64,000 bases of DNA from Streptomyces tendae (GTDB taxonomy: Bacteria; Actinomycetota; Actinomycetes; Streptomycetales; Streptomycetaceae): NCBI RefSeq assembly GCF_014650435.1, contig NZ_BMUY01000015.1, positions 62,001 through 126,000 of the forward strand. The letters run 5' to 3'. The position numbers and the translations under genes were made by a program. A model generated the notes under the pieces. That model worked only from the letters and a program-made list of their open reading frames with translations. It was not told the DNA's origin and did not search any database. This document shows positions 32,902 through 41,616 of this stretch, one piece after another. Position 1 is the first letter of the stretch. Each line of letters opens with the position of its first letter.

Positions 32902-33888
32902 ATGGAGCTCGAGGTGAGGCACCTACGCGCACTGTGCGCCATCGCCGACGCCGGCAGCCTGCACCGGGCGGCACGCCAACTGGGCGTCGCGCAGCCCACG
33001 TTGAGCACCCAGTTGACTCGCATCGAACAGACCCTGGGCGGCCCCCTGTTCACCCGCGAGCGCACCGGCTGCCGCCCCACCCCGCTCGGCCGGACGGTCC
33101 TCGGCCGGGCCAGGCCACTGCTGTCCGACATGAGCACCCTGGTCCGCGAGGCCCGCGCCGCGGCGGCCGGCGGCGACAGCAGGCTGCGGGTGGGCTCCAC
33201 GGCCAGCCGCGCCCTGGCCGGCTGGCTGCGCCGGCTCAGACGCCCGGGTCTGGAACCGACCCTGCAGATGGACGTCTCCGCCAACGCGCTGTTGCGCCGA
33301 GTGACGGAAGGGCAGCTCGACGTCGCCTTCGTGCACGAGGTCGAGGGCAGTGCGCTGCACGTCCCCGAGGGTCTGCGGCTGCGGGTCCTGGTCGAGCGCG
33401 AACCGCAGTTCGTCATGCTGCCCGCCGACCACCCCGCGGCCGTCCGGCCCGTCGTCCGGCTCGCGGACCTGGCCGACGACCGGTGGATGGTCGACCCCAC
33501 CGTCGACGGCGAATGGGACGGCGTGCACCGCATGCTGCGCGCCGTCGGCCTCAATCCCCGGGTGCTGCACGGCGATTACCACACCGCGGCCTCCCTGGTC
33601 GCCACCGGCGAGGTCGTCACGGTCTGCCAGCCCAGCTCGCAGTCCCGCCCCGACATGGCGGTACGACGCCTGTACGGCGACCCCCTCGGCGTACGCCTGC
33701 TGCTGGCGGCCCGCACCCGGGCCGAGCTGGACGCCGTCTTCCCGGCGCTGGAGGACGCGTACTGGGAGGTCGCCCGCCAGTCCACCGCCTACCGGGAGTG
33801 GCTGGAAGGAGGCGGCATCCGGACGCTGCCCCGATGCCCGGTGACCGCGGCGGGGACCGGCCGGGTGGAGTTCGTCCGGGCCCGCTGA
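32902..33888 (+). CDS. snpR: LysR family activator of snapalysin (SnpR/MprR-like)
   Basis: 328 residues: HTH at 1-60 ('LRALCAIADAGSLHRAARQLGVAQPTLSTQLTRIEQTLGG') and a LysR substrate-binding domain from about 90. In characterised Streptomyces the divergent LysR protein activates snpA and represses itself. ATG at 32902; no ribosome site is seen, and TACGCT (32890-32895) ends 6 bases before it, so a leaderless message is possible. Assignment rests on the divergent pairing with snpA and the dyad at 32759-32781. Confidence 0.93.
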   Translation: MELEVRHLRALCAIADAGSLHRAARQLGVAQPTLSTQLTRIEQTLGGPLFTRERTGCRPTPLGRTVLGRARPLLSDMSTLVREARAAAAGGDSRLRVGSTASRALAGWLRRLRRPGLEPTLQMDVSANALLRRVTEGQLDVAFVHEVEGSALHVPEGLRLRVLVEREPQFVMLPADHPAAVRPVVRLADLADDRWMVDPTVDGEWDGVHRMLRAVGLNPRVLHGDYHTAASLVATGEVVTVCQPSSQSRPDMAVRRLYGDPLGVRLLLAARTRAELDAVFPALEDAYWEVARQSTAYREWLEGGGIRTLPRCPVTAAGTGRVEFVRAR

Positions 33889-33954
33889 AGCCAATAGGGT
33901 GATTTTCATACCGGGCCGGTGTGTCTGCGTGACGGAGCGGTTACGGACAGCATC

Positions 33955-34716
33955 ATGAGCTCTGCACGACGACTTCCCACCTTGCGTTCGCTGGCCGTGA
34001 CCGGTGCCCTGGGCGCCTCCGTCCTGCTGCTGACGGCCTGCACGAACGCCGACACGACCCGTTCCAGCGTCGCGGAGGCGGCCCAGACCGAGTCTCCCTC
34101 CCCGACCGGCACCGATACCCAGTCCCCGTCCCCCACCGGCTCTCCCTCGATGAACGAGGACCAGACCCAGCGCAAGGACCTCGTCTCCGCGACGAAGGTC
34201 ACCTGGGACAAGGCCGCCGACACCGCCGTCAAGGAGGTCCCCGAGGGCAAGCTCGTGGACCTCGAACTCAAGCGCGTGGAGGCCGAGGCAACGGCGTCGC
34301 CGACGGGCTCGCCGACCGGCTCCCCGAGCCCCAGCATGCCGAACCCCGCGCCCAGTGAGGGTGCCCCCGAGTGGGAGGCCAAGGTCGCCCAGTCCGACGG
34401 CACCCTGCACCGCATCGACATCGACGCGGTGAGCGGCAAGGTCTTCCGCACCATGGTCGACCCGGACCAGGACCCCGACGACAAGACCCAGGTCACCGAG
34501 TGGCTGGACAAGGCCAAGCAGACCCCGCAGCAGGCGGTCAAGGCGGCCACCGCCAAGGCCAAGGGCACGGTCACCCACGTCGAACTCGGCGACAACGACA
34601 ACCAGCAGGTCGTCTGGGGCGTCGACGTGGTCGACAAGGGCAACTGGAACAAGACCACCGTCGAGGTCGACGCGGCCAACGGCAAGGTGCTGAGCCAGAA
34701 GGTCGACAAGGACTGA
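33955..34716 (+). CDS. PepSY-domain lipoprotein
   Basis: 253 residues. Lipoprotein signal with lipobox 'LLTAC' at about residue 27, then a Ser/Pro/Thr linker rich in 'SPTGSPS'. Two PepSY-like units follow: one around 60-165 ('TKVTWDKAADTAVKEVPEGKLVDLELKRVE ... HRIDIDAVSGKVF') interrupted by a second SPTGSPS spacer, one at 180-250 ('QQAVKAATAKAKGTVTHVELGD ... VEVDAANGKVLSQKVDKD'). PepSY domains act as inhibitors or chaperone-like modules for secreted peptidases; the snapalysin gene 1.3 kb away makes that attractive but unproven. Ends in a strong bidirectional terminator. Confidence 0.9.
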   Translation: MSSARRLPTLRSLAVTGALGASVLLLTACTNADTTRSSVAEAAQTESPSPTGTDTQSPSPTGSPSMNEDQTQRKDLVSATKVTWDKAADTAVKEVPEGKLVDLELKRVEAEATASPTGSPTGSPSPSMPNPAPSEGAPEWEAKVAQSDGTLHRIDIDAVSGKVFRTMVDPDQDPDDKTQVTEWLDKAKQTPQQAVKAATAKAKGTVTHVELGDNDNQQVVWGVDVVDKGNWNKTTVEVDAANGKVLSQKVDKD

Positions 34717-34740
34717 GACACCACCCCCACCCGGACACCG

Positions 34741-34776
34741 ACGGGAGCAGTGGGCCGCGCGGCCCACTGCTCCCGT
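34741..34776. terminator. Bidirectional terminator
   Basis: A 36-bp perfect palindrome beginning ACGGGAGCAG between the PepSY gene and the convergent transporter gene. Very stable GC stem. Confidence 0.87.
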
Positions 34777-34795
34777 TCCTCATGCCGTCAGGGCG

Positions 34796-36067
34796 TCACC
34801 CGGCCGGTGCGGCGGGCGCCGCGGGCGCCGTGGCCTCGGCCGGCTCGGCCCCGCCGCCGCGCGGCAGCGTCAGTACGGCCAGGAAGCCGAGGACCGCCAC
34901 CGCGGCGAAGAAGTAGAAGCCCCACGGGTGCCCGACCCCCGACGCGACCAGCGCGCCGGTGATCGACGGGCCGACGATCGAGCCGATCCGGCCGATCCCG
35001 GACGCCGAGCCGAGCGCGGTGCCGCGCACGGACGCCGGGTAGTAGTGCGTCACGTACGCGTAGACGAGCACCATGGCCGAGAAGACGAACACGCCGGTGA
35101 AGAAGACCACGACGTTGAGCAGCAGGTCGCTCTCCATCTTGATGCTCAGACACCCCAGCATGAGCACCGAGACGGCGAACCAGACCATGGTGGTGCCCTT
35201 GATGCCCCGCCGGTCGGCGACGTACCCGCCCAGGACCAGGCCGACGACGCCGCCGATGTTGAGCACCAGGAGCTGGGTGACGGCCGTCGGCACGGGGTAG
35301 CCCGCGTCGTTCATCAGCTTGGGCAGCCAGGTGTTGAGGCCGTAGACCAGCAGCAGGCCCATGAACGAGGCGACCCAGATGCCGATGCCCGCACGCAGGT
35401 ACGCCGGCTTGAGCAGCTCGGTGAACGGCACGCGGTGTGCGCCGTCCTGCTTGGCCCGCTCGAAGGCCGCCGACTCCGGCAGCTTGAACCACTGGATCGC
35501 GGCGATCACCAGGCCGACGACACCGAGCAGGTAGAAGAGGATCTCCCAGTTGTCGGTCACCTGGAGGGCCAGCAGCGAGGTGATCACCGCACCGGTGTGG
35601 TAGCCGGTCATCGTCAGGGTGCTGGCCCGCGCCCGGCGGCTGGCCGGCATGTGCTCGGCCATCATCGTGAGCGAGACCGGCATGCAGGCGCCCAGGCCCA
35701 GACCGGCGAGGAGGCGCAGCGCGGCGAACATCGCGACGGAGTTCGCCAGCGGCACGACGATGGTGAGGACCGAGAAGAGCACGACCGAGCCGATGAGCAG
35801 GCGACGGCGGCCCAGCCGGTCGGCCAGCGGGCCGACGCAGACCGCGCCGATGGCGACGCCCACCAGCGAGAGCGTCGCGATGGTGGTCGCGTCGCCCGCG
35901 GTCATGCCGAGGTGGTGGGTCTTGAGCAGGGTGGGGATGATGGCGCCGAGGACGACGAGGTCGTAGCCCTCCAGCAGGACGGTGATCCAGCACAGGATCA
36001 CCGTCCAGGTGCCGCCGACGGCGCGGCCGGTCTGCGCGGGCGCGCCGGACGTGGTGGTGGAAGCCAT
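34796..36067 (-). CDS. MFS transporter, aromatic acid:H+ symporter (AAHS) family
   Basis: 423 residues, 12 predicted helices. The N-terminal helix 'CWITVLLEGYDLVVLGAIIPTLL' carries the DGYD-like charge motif of BenK/PcaK proteins, and 'GPLADRLGRRRLLIG' is the TM2-TM3 loop. It lies downstream of benzaldehyde dehydrogenase and benzoylformate decarboxylase genes, so the likely cargo is an aromatic acid such as benzoylformate or benzoate. Start ATG at 36067 in a GGGGGGAG context. Confidence 0.93.
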   Translation of the reverse strand: MASTTTSGAPAQTGRAVGGTWTVILCWITVLLEGYDLVVLGAIIPTLLKTHHLGMTAGDATTIATLSLVGVAIGAVCVGPLADRLGRRRLLIGSVVLFSVLTIVVPLANSVAMFAALRLLAGLGLGACMPVSLTMMAEHMPASRRARASTLTMTGYHTGAVITSLLALQVTDNWEILFYLLGVVGLVIAAIQWFKLPESAAFERAKQDGAHRVPFTELLKPAYLRAGIGIWVASFMGLLLVYGLNTWLPKLMNDAGYPVPTAVTQLLVLNIGGVVGLVLGGYVADRRGIKGTTMVWFAVSVLMLGCLSIKMESDLLLNVVVFFTGVFVFSAMVLVYAYVTHYYPASVRGTALGSASGIGRIGSIVGPSITGALVASGVGHPWGFYFFAAVAVLGFLAVLTLPRGGGAEPAEATAPAAPAAPAG

Positions 36068-36157
36068 GGTGACTCTCCCCCCGGGGGACGGGTGTGAGTG
36101 AGCGGAGCCGGACCGGCCGGGGCGGCCGGGCGGGACCGGTACGGGTGACCGGAGGGA

Positions 36158-37612
36158 TCAGAACGGGTAGTCGGCGATGTCCGGGCGGACCGTGAGCCAC
36201 TGGGTCTCGGTGAACGCCTCCACGTTGGCCGCGGCGCCGCCGAACCGGGAGCCGGTGCCCGACGCCTTGACCCCGCCGAAGGGCGCGTTGGGCTCGTCGC
36301 TGACCGTCTGCTCGTTGATGTGCACCTTGCCGGAGTCGATCCGGTCGGCGAGCTTCATCGCCGTACCGACGTCGCCGAGGATGCCGACCGACAGCCCGTA
36401 CTCGCAGTCGTTGACGATCCGCGCGGCCTCCTCCGTGGTGGCGAAGGAGATGACGGGCGCGACCGGGCCGAAGATCTCCTCGCGCCAGGCCGGCATGTCC
36501 GTCGTCAGGCCGGTCAGGACGGTGGCGCGGTATCCGGCGCCGTCGATCTCGCCGCCCGCGGCGACCTTCGCGCCCGCCGCGACGCTGTCGGTGACGATGC
36601 CGTGCACCCGCTCCAGCTGCCGCCGGTCGATGATCGGGCCCAGCGCCACGTCCTGACGCGCCGGGTCGCCCACCGGCAGCGCCTCGGCCTTCGCGGCGAG
36701 CGCGGCGGTGTACTCCTCGACCAGCGACTCGTGCACGATGTGCCGGCCGGTCGTCATGCAGATCTGCCCCTGGTGCAGATACGAGCCGAACGCGCCCGCC
36801 GACGCCGCCTTCGCCACGTCCGCGCCGGGCAGCACGACCAGGGCGTTGTTGCCGCCCAGCTCCAGGTGCGCCCGCTTCAGCAGCCGCCCGGCCTGCTCGC
36901 CGATCGCCCGTCCGACCGGCGTGGAACCGGTGAACGAGATCACCCGCACCTCGGGCGCCTCCACGACCGCCCGGCCGACCGACCCGTCGCCCGGCAGCAG
37001 ATGCAGGACACCGGCCGGAAGCCCCGCCTCCTCGAAGATCCGGGCGATGACGACCCCGCCGCTCACCGCGGTGCGCGGGTCCGGCTTCAGCAGCACGGCG
37101 TTGCCGAGCGCCAGCGCGGGAGCCACCGAACGCAGGCCGAGGATGAGCGGGAAGTTGAAGGGCGCGATCACGCTGACGACACCGGCGGGGCGGCGCCGGG
37201 CGAGCGACCACCGGGCGTCCTCCGACGTGAGCACCTCGCCCTGCGGATGCGTGGGCAGCCCGGCGCACTCGAAGCACTCGCCGATCGCCAGCCCCGCCTC
37301 GAAGCCCGCCTTCGACCGCACCGAGCCGGCCTCGCGCACCAGCCAGTCCTCGATCTCGGCGGCGTGCTCGGTGAACAGCTCACCCGCGCGCCGCAGCACG
37401 GCCGCCCGCCGCTGCGGCGAGGTCGCCGCCCACGCGCGCTGGGCCTCGGCGGCCCGCGCGGCGGCGCGGTTCACGTCCTCGGCCGAGGCCAGGCCCACCG
37501 TGCCGAGCCGGTCCCCGGTGGCGGGCTCGGTCACCGGCTGCTCGGCGGGGGAGTCCTGCCAGCCCTCGCTGTAGAACTTCCCGCCCCAGACGGCGCTGTC
37601 CAGGAGTGTCAT
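36158..37612 (-). CDS. Benzaldehyde dehydrogenase (NAD(P)+)-type aldehyde dehydrogenase
   Basis: 484 residues. Catalytic Cys in 'QGQICMTTGR' and Glu in 'LELGGNN', with cofactor loop 'FTGSTPVGRAIG' and proton relay 'EEIFGPVAPV'. Closest pattern is the benzaldehyde/vanillin dehydrogenase group (signature 'QGQICMTT'). Set between a benzoylformate decarboxylase gene upstream and an aromatic acid symporter downstream, it would oxidise benzaldehyde to benzoate. Start ATG at 37612 with a GAGGGAAGACG ribosome region. Confidence 0.94.
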   Translation of the reverse strand: MTLLDSAVWGGKFYSEGWQDSPAEQPVTEPATGDRLGTVGLASAEDVNRAAARAAEAQRAWAATSPQRRAAVLRRAGELFTEHAAEIEDWLVREAGSVRSKAGFEAGLAIGECFECAGLPTHPQGEVLTSEDARWSLARRRPAGVVSVIAPFNFPLILGLRSVAPALALGNAVLLKPDPRTAVSGGVVIARIFEEAGLPAGVLHLLPGDGSVGRAVVEAPEVRVISFTGSTPVGRAIGEQAGRLLKRAHLELGGNNALVVLPGADVAKAASAGAFGSYLHQGQICMTTGRHIVHESLVEEYTAALAAKAEALPVGDPARQDVALGPIIDRRQLERVHGIVTDSVAAGAKVAAGGEIDGAGYRATVLTGLTTDMPAWREEIFGPVAPVISFATTEEAARIVNDCEYGLSVGILGDVGTAMKLADRIDSGKVHINEQTVSDEPNAPFGGVKASGTGSRFGGAAANVEAFTETQWLTVRPDIADYPF

Positions 37613-37658
37613 CGTCTTCCCTCTCGTCGGAGTCTTCGGTGTGGTGTCGCGAGTCGGT

Positions 37659-39239
37659 TCAGGAGGGCGTGGTGAGCGCCGTGTCGACCTGGATCAGCCG
37701 GGGGTGCTCGGGTGTCTCGGCGAGCGCGGCGCGCAGCTCGGCCACCGAGCCGACGTGCTGGGCGCGGACGCCGTAGCCCTCCGCGATGCGGGTGAAGTCG
37801 AGGCCGGGGATGTCGAGTCCCGGCGCGTCGGGCACGCCGAGCAGCCCACCGAACCAGCGCAGCGCCCCGTACGTGCCGTTGCGCAGCAGGACGACGGTGA
37901 GCGGGACCCGGTGCTGCGCGGCCGTCCACAGCGCGGTGATGCCGTAGTTGGCCGAGCCGTCCCCGATCACGCCGACCACCGGGCGGTCGGGCTGGGCCAT
38001 CGCGACGCCCACCGCGCCCGGCAGCCCGAAACCGAGGCCGCCGGCCGCCGGGAAGTAGTAGGAGCCCTGGCGGCGCAGGTCCATCTGACGCCACCACGCC
38101 GCGTTGGTCGACGTCGACTCGACGACGTACGCGGTGTCCTCGGGCATCTCCTCGCGCAGCGCGCCGAAGACCTGCTCCGGATGGAGCGCCGGGCCCTCGA
38201 CGGTGAGCGGCTCGGGCACCGGCCGGTAGGGATCCGCGGGCCTGTCGGCGGCTTCGAGCGCCTCCAGGAGTACGTCGACGACGGCACCCGGGTCGGCCAC
38301 CAGCGCCTCGCCCATCGGCGCCCGCGCGGCGGCGGAGGCGTCGTCGGTCACCTGGATCAGCCGGGTGCCCTCGGGCAGGTACCGGCCGGGCAGGTGCTCG
38401 TGGTAGCGGAAGACCGGCGCGCCCAGCACGAGCACCAGGTCATGGCCCTCGAACGCCTCGGAGACCGGTGCGATCCCGGCGGGCAGCACGCCCCGGAACT
38501 GCGGATGCCGGTTCGGGAACGGCAGCCGGAACTGCGAGGGCGCCGCCCACACCGGACCGCCCAGCCGCTCGGCCAGCCGCACCGCGTCGTCGAACCGGCC
38601 GGCCGAATCGATGTCGCCGCCCAGCACGAGCGCGGGGCGCCGGGCCGAGGCGACCTGCTCCACGAGCCACCGGCGCTGCTCGTCACCCGGCACCGAGCCC
38701 CGCACGACCCGCCGGTCGAGCACGGCCAGGGCGTTGTCGTCGACCTCGGCCGACCAGTCGTCGTACGGCACGGACAGGTAGGTGGGCCGGCGCTGCAGCC
38801 GTGCCTCGAAGACGGCCTGGGCCAGCGCGCGCGGCACGTCCCCGGCGCACGCCGGTTCCGCCGCCCAGCCGACCAGCGGCTTCATCAGGGCCGGGGCGTC
38901 GACGCTGGCCAGGTTGGCCTCGGGCCCGATGGCCGGGCGCACCTGCTGCCCGGCCACCACCACGAGCGGCGTACGGGAGGCGACGGCGTTCGTCAGGGCG
39001 CCCATCGCGTTGCCGGAACCGGAGGCGGCGTGCAGGTTGACCAGCACCGGGCGGCCGGTCGCCTGGGCGTACCCGTCCGCCATGCCGACGACGGCGCCCT
39101 CGTGCAGACCGAGGACGTAGCGGAAGCCGTCGGGCAGCTCGGCGAGGAAGGGCAGCTCGTTGGAGCCCGGATTGCCGAAGACGGTGGTGAGCCCCTGGCG
39201 CTCCAGGAGTTCGTGGGAGACACGACGCACGGATGGCAC
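37659..39239 (-). CDS. mdlC: Benzoylformate decarboxylase (TPP)
   Basis: 526 residues, non-oxidative decarboxylation of phenylglyoxylate to benzaldehyde. Counting from the GTG at 39239, active-site Ser26 ('FGNPGSNELPF'), Glu47 and His70 fall exactly where they are in Pseudomonas putida MdlC, and His280 ('FRYHEH') matches its His281. GDGSANYG is the TPP-Mg site. That register strongly fixes the start, which also has AGGAA upstream. It is the first gene of a three-gene run with benzaldehyde dehydrogenase and transporter, divergent from a LysR regulator. Mandelate dehydrogenase is absent, so benzoylformate itself or another keto acid may be the entry point. Confidence 0.94.
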   Translation of the reverse strand: MPSVRRVSHELLERQGLTTVFGNPGSNELPFLAELPDGFRYVLGLHEGAVVGMADGYAQATGRPVLVNLHAASGSGNAMGALTNAVASRTPLVVVAGQQVRPAIGPEANLASVDAPALMKPLVGWAAEPACAGDVPRALAQAVFEARLQRRPTYLSVPYDDWSAEVDDNALAVLDRRVVRGSVPGDEQRRWLVEQVASARRPALVLGGDIDSAGRFDDAVRLAERLGGPVWAAPSQFRLPFPNRHPQFRGVLPAGIAPVSEAFEGHDLVLVLGAPVFRYHEHLPGRYLPEGTRLIQVTDDASAAARAPMGEALVADPGAVVDVLLEALEAADRPADPYRPVPEPLTVEGPALHPEQVFGALREEMPEDTAYVVESTSTNAAWWRQMDLRRQGSYYFPAAGGLGFGLPGAVGVAMAQPDRPVVGVIGDGSANYGITALWTAAQHRVPLTVVLLRNGTYGALRWFGGLLGVPDAPGLDIPGLDFTRIAEGYGVRAQHVGSVAELRAALAETPEHPRLIQVDTALTTPS

Positions 39240-39333
39240 GGACGTTCCTTTCGAAGTGACGCGGGACACGCTAGGCACCCCGCGACATGGGCACCAATAG
39301 ATGTTTCGGCACTCCGATATAGAGTTCTTCGAT

Positions 39334-40269
39334 ATGGGCACCTTCGATCTCAACCTGGCCCGCGTCTTCGTGCTGCTCTACGAGACCGGCAGCGTCACGG
39401 CCACCGCCGAGACGCTCCACGTCACGCAGCCCACCGTCAGCTACAGCCTGGGCAAGCTGCGCCGGCACTTCGACGACGAGCTGTTCCGCCGCAACGGACG
39501 CGGGCTGACCCCCACCGCCGGTGCGCGGCGGCTCTACCTGCCGCTCCAGCGTGCGCTGGCGGAGATCGACGGCACGGTCCGCCAGGGCGACCTGTTCGAC
39601 GCCGGGACCATGACGGGCCGCTTCACCATCGCCCTGTCCGACCTCGGAGAGGCCACCCTGCTGCCGAGGCTCGTGGCCGCCGCGCGGGAGCGGGCCCCCG
39701 GGGTGTCGTTCACCGTCCGGCCCTTCGACGTGGAGGACGCCGAGGGGCAGCTGCGCCGCGGCGACCTCGACGCGTTCGTGGCCACCCCGGTGATCACCTC
39801 GCACCTCACCGTGCGCATCCCGCTCTTCCGCGAGCGCTACGTCCTGATGGTCGCCGCCGACCATCCGCGCGTGCGGGGCGACGCGGTCACCTCGGCGGAC
39901 CTCGCCTCGGAGCACCACGCGACGGTGTTCGGGCCGAGCGGCCACGTCGCGCCCAGGGCCCTGCTGGGCGCCCACGGGCTCCTGGAGCGGGTGGCCGTGG
40001 ACGCCACCCGCTTCTCGATGCTGCCCTACCTGCTGGAGCAGACCGACCTGGTGGCCATCGTCCCCGAGTACGTCGGCGAGGTCTTCACGGCCTCCCACCG
40101 AGTGCGCCTGGTACGGCTGCCGTTCGAGACCGAACCCATCGAGATCGCCCTGTACGCACGGCACGAGTCCTCGCGCAGCCCGGCCCAGCGCTGGCTCGTG
40201 CAGTTCCTGGCCGAGGTGCTGGGCGAGCAGGTGAGCGCGGCCCAGCTGCCGCCGTCGAGCCGTCGTTAG
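39334..40269 (+). CDS. LysR family regulator of the benzoylformate genes
   Basis: 311 residues: HTH 'VFVLLYETGSVTATAETLHVTQPTVSYSLGKLRRHF' near the N-terminus, effector domain from about 90. It begins 94 bp from mdlC, divergently, and is the expected activator. The gap has a TTTCGG-CACT-CCGATA imperfect dyad (39303-39319 area) and AT-rich DNA. ATG at 39334 is chosen over an in-frame ATG at 39301 because the HTH starts soon after. Confidence 0.92.
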   Translation: MGTFDLNLARVFVLLYETGSVTATAETLHVTQPTVSYSLGKLRRHFDDELFRRNGRGLTPTAGARRLYLPLQRALAEIDGTVRQGDLFDAGTMTGRFTIALSDLGEATLLPRLVAAARERAPGVSFTVRPFDVEDAEGQLRRGDLDAFVATPVITSHLTVRIPLFRERYVLMVAADHPRVRGDAVTSADLASEHHATVFGPSGHVAPRALLGAHGLLERVAVDATRFSMLPYLLEQTDLVAIVPEYVGEVFTASHRVRLVRLPFETEPIEIALYARHESSRSPAQRWLVQFLAEVLGEQVSAAQLPPSSRR

Positions 40270-40278
40270 GATCACCGC

Positions 40279-41019
40279 ATGACGGCACCGGAACCCACCA
40301 TCCTCGCCACCTCGGGCGGCCACCGCGCGGGCGGCCGCACCATGGTGGCCTTCGACGCCCTGGTCCACCACGCGGTGGACCTCTCGGGCGCGCACGGCCG
40401 GCGCCCCCGCGTCCTGTACGTGGGCACCGCCATAGGGGACGCCGAGCACTTCACCGCCCGTATGACGGAGGCCGCCCGGGTCGCCGGTTTCGACCTGACA
40501 CCGCTGCACCTGTTCCCCATGCCCAACGTCGAGGACGTCGAGGAGACCGTGCTCGACCAGGACGTCGTCTGGGTCATGGGCGGATCGGTGGCCAACCTGC
40601 TGGCCGTGTGGCGGGTGCACGGCCTGGACCGGATCATGCGCAGGGCCTGGGAGGCGGGCGTCGTGCTCAGCGGCGTGAGCGCGGGCTCCCTGTGCTGGTT
40701 CCGGGGCGGCGCCACCGACTCCTTCGGCCCCGAACTGCGCCCGGTCACCGACGCGTTGGACTTCCTGCCGTACGGCAACGGCGTCCACTACGACGTCGAC
40801 CCCGGCCGCCGTCCCCTGATCCACCGCCTCGTCGCCGACGGCACCCTCCCGACCGCCCACTGCACGGACGACGGCGTCGGCCTCGTCTACCGCGGCACCG
40901 AACTGGTCGAGGCGGTCACGGAGATGCCCGGCAAGGGCGCGTACGTGGTCGTGCGCGACGGCGACACCGCGGTCGAGGAGAGGCTGGAGCCGCGCGAGCT
41001 GCCCGGCCCGTGGCGGTGA
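40279..41019 (+). CDS. pepE: Peptidase E / dipeptidase E-like (S51) protein
   Basis: 246-residue class I glutamine-amidotransferase-like fold. 'GVSAGSLCWFRGG' contains the nucleophile Ser of the S51 peptidases (family consensus GxSAG), 'VVWVMGGSVANLLAVWRVHGLD' is the preceding conserved strand, and 'NGVHYDVDP' contains the His. These enzymes cleave Asp-X dipeptides. ATG at 40279 lies 9 bp after the LysR stop and may be translated with it, although the functions are unrelated. Ends in a terminator hairpin at 41028-41055. Confidence 0.92.
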   Translation: MTAPEPTILATSGGHRAGGRTMVAFDALVHHAVDLSGAHGRRPRVLYVGTAIGDAEHFTARMTEAARVAGFDLTPLHLFPMPNVEDVEETVLDQDVVWVMGGSVANLLAVWRVHGLDRIMRRAWEAGVVLSGVSAGSLCWFRGGATDSFGPELRPVTDALDFLPYGNGVHYDVDPGRRPLIHRLVADGTLPTAHCTDDGVGLVYRGTELVEAVTEMPGKGAYVVVRDGDTAVEERLEPRELPGPWR

Positions 41020-41027
41020 AGGGGCCG

Positions 41028-41055
41028 CGTCGGGGCACGGGACAACGCCCCGACG
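41028..41055. terminator. Hairpin terminator after pepE
   Basis: CGTCGGGGC (41028-41036) pairs perfectly with GCCCCGACG (41047-41055) around a 10-base loop, 9 bp after the pepE stop codon. Confidence 0.7.
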
Positions 41056-41145
41056 GACCAGCCCCGTTGAGCCTCCCGACCGGTCGTGGCGCACCGGTGC
41101 GGGACGTTCGCGTTTGCCGACGCGGTGAGGGGCAAGGCGGTGTCC

Positions 41146-41508
41146 ATGAGCGATCCGAACAAGGACACCAACAAGAAGCCCGCCGGCACCAGGACCGTCG
41201 AGGCCAAGGCACATGACGCCGCGTCGGCGGCCAAGGCCGGTGCCCAGCGCTCCGCCGACGCCGCGAACGGCGCCGCCCACACGGCGGCCAAGGGCGTCGC
41301 GGCCGGCCGCCAGGCCGTCGTCACCACCTCGGGCCAGGTGGCGGCCACGGCGAAGACGGCGTGGACGGCCGTCGCCCACCGCAAACTCGTCGCCGCCGGC
41401 GTGGGTGCCGGCCTCACCGCGGTGACCGCCGCGTCGTACGCGATGGGCCGCCGCGCCGGACGTCACACGCACGGGCCCCTCACCCGGCTCACCGGCGGCC
41501 GGATCTGA
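41146..41508 (+). CDS. Small alanine-rich helical protein with C-terminal membrane segment
   Basis: 120 residues. A charged start (MSDPNKDTNKKP) leads into a long Ala/Lys helix with heptad-like 'AKAHDAASAAKAGAQRSADAANGAAHTAAKG', then a hydrophobic stretch 'LVAAGVGAGLTAVTAASYAM' and a basic His-rich tail. The pattern resembles apolipoprotein-like or envelope spacer proteins. No family is recognised. ATG at 41146; AAGGCGG upstream. It precedes pgm by 108 bp. Confidence 0.78.
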   Translation: MSDPNKDTNKKPAGTRTVEAKAHDAASAAKAGAQRSADAANGAAHTAAKGVAAGRQAVVTTSGQVAATAKTAWTAVAHRKLVAAGVGAGLTAVTAASYAMGRRAGRHTHGPLTRLTGGRI

Positions 41509-41616
41509 CACCGGCCGCCACGCACGGCGCCGCTCCCCGCACAGGGGCACCACTGGCCGGACAGGGGAAGATGGGACCCGCGAGCGAAGTCCCGACCTAT
41601 GCGGAGGAGTGGGCGC

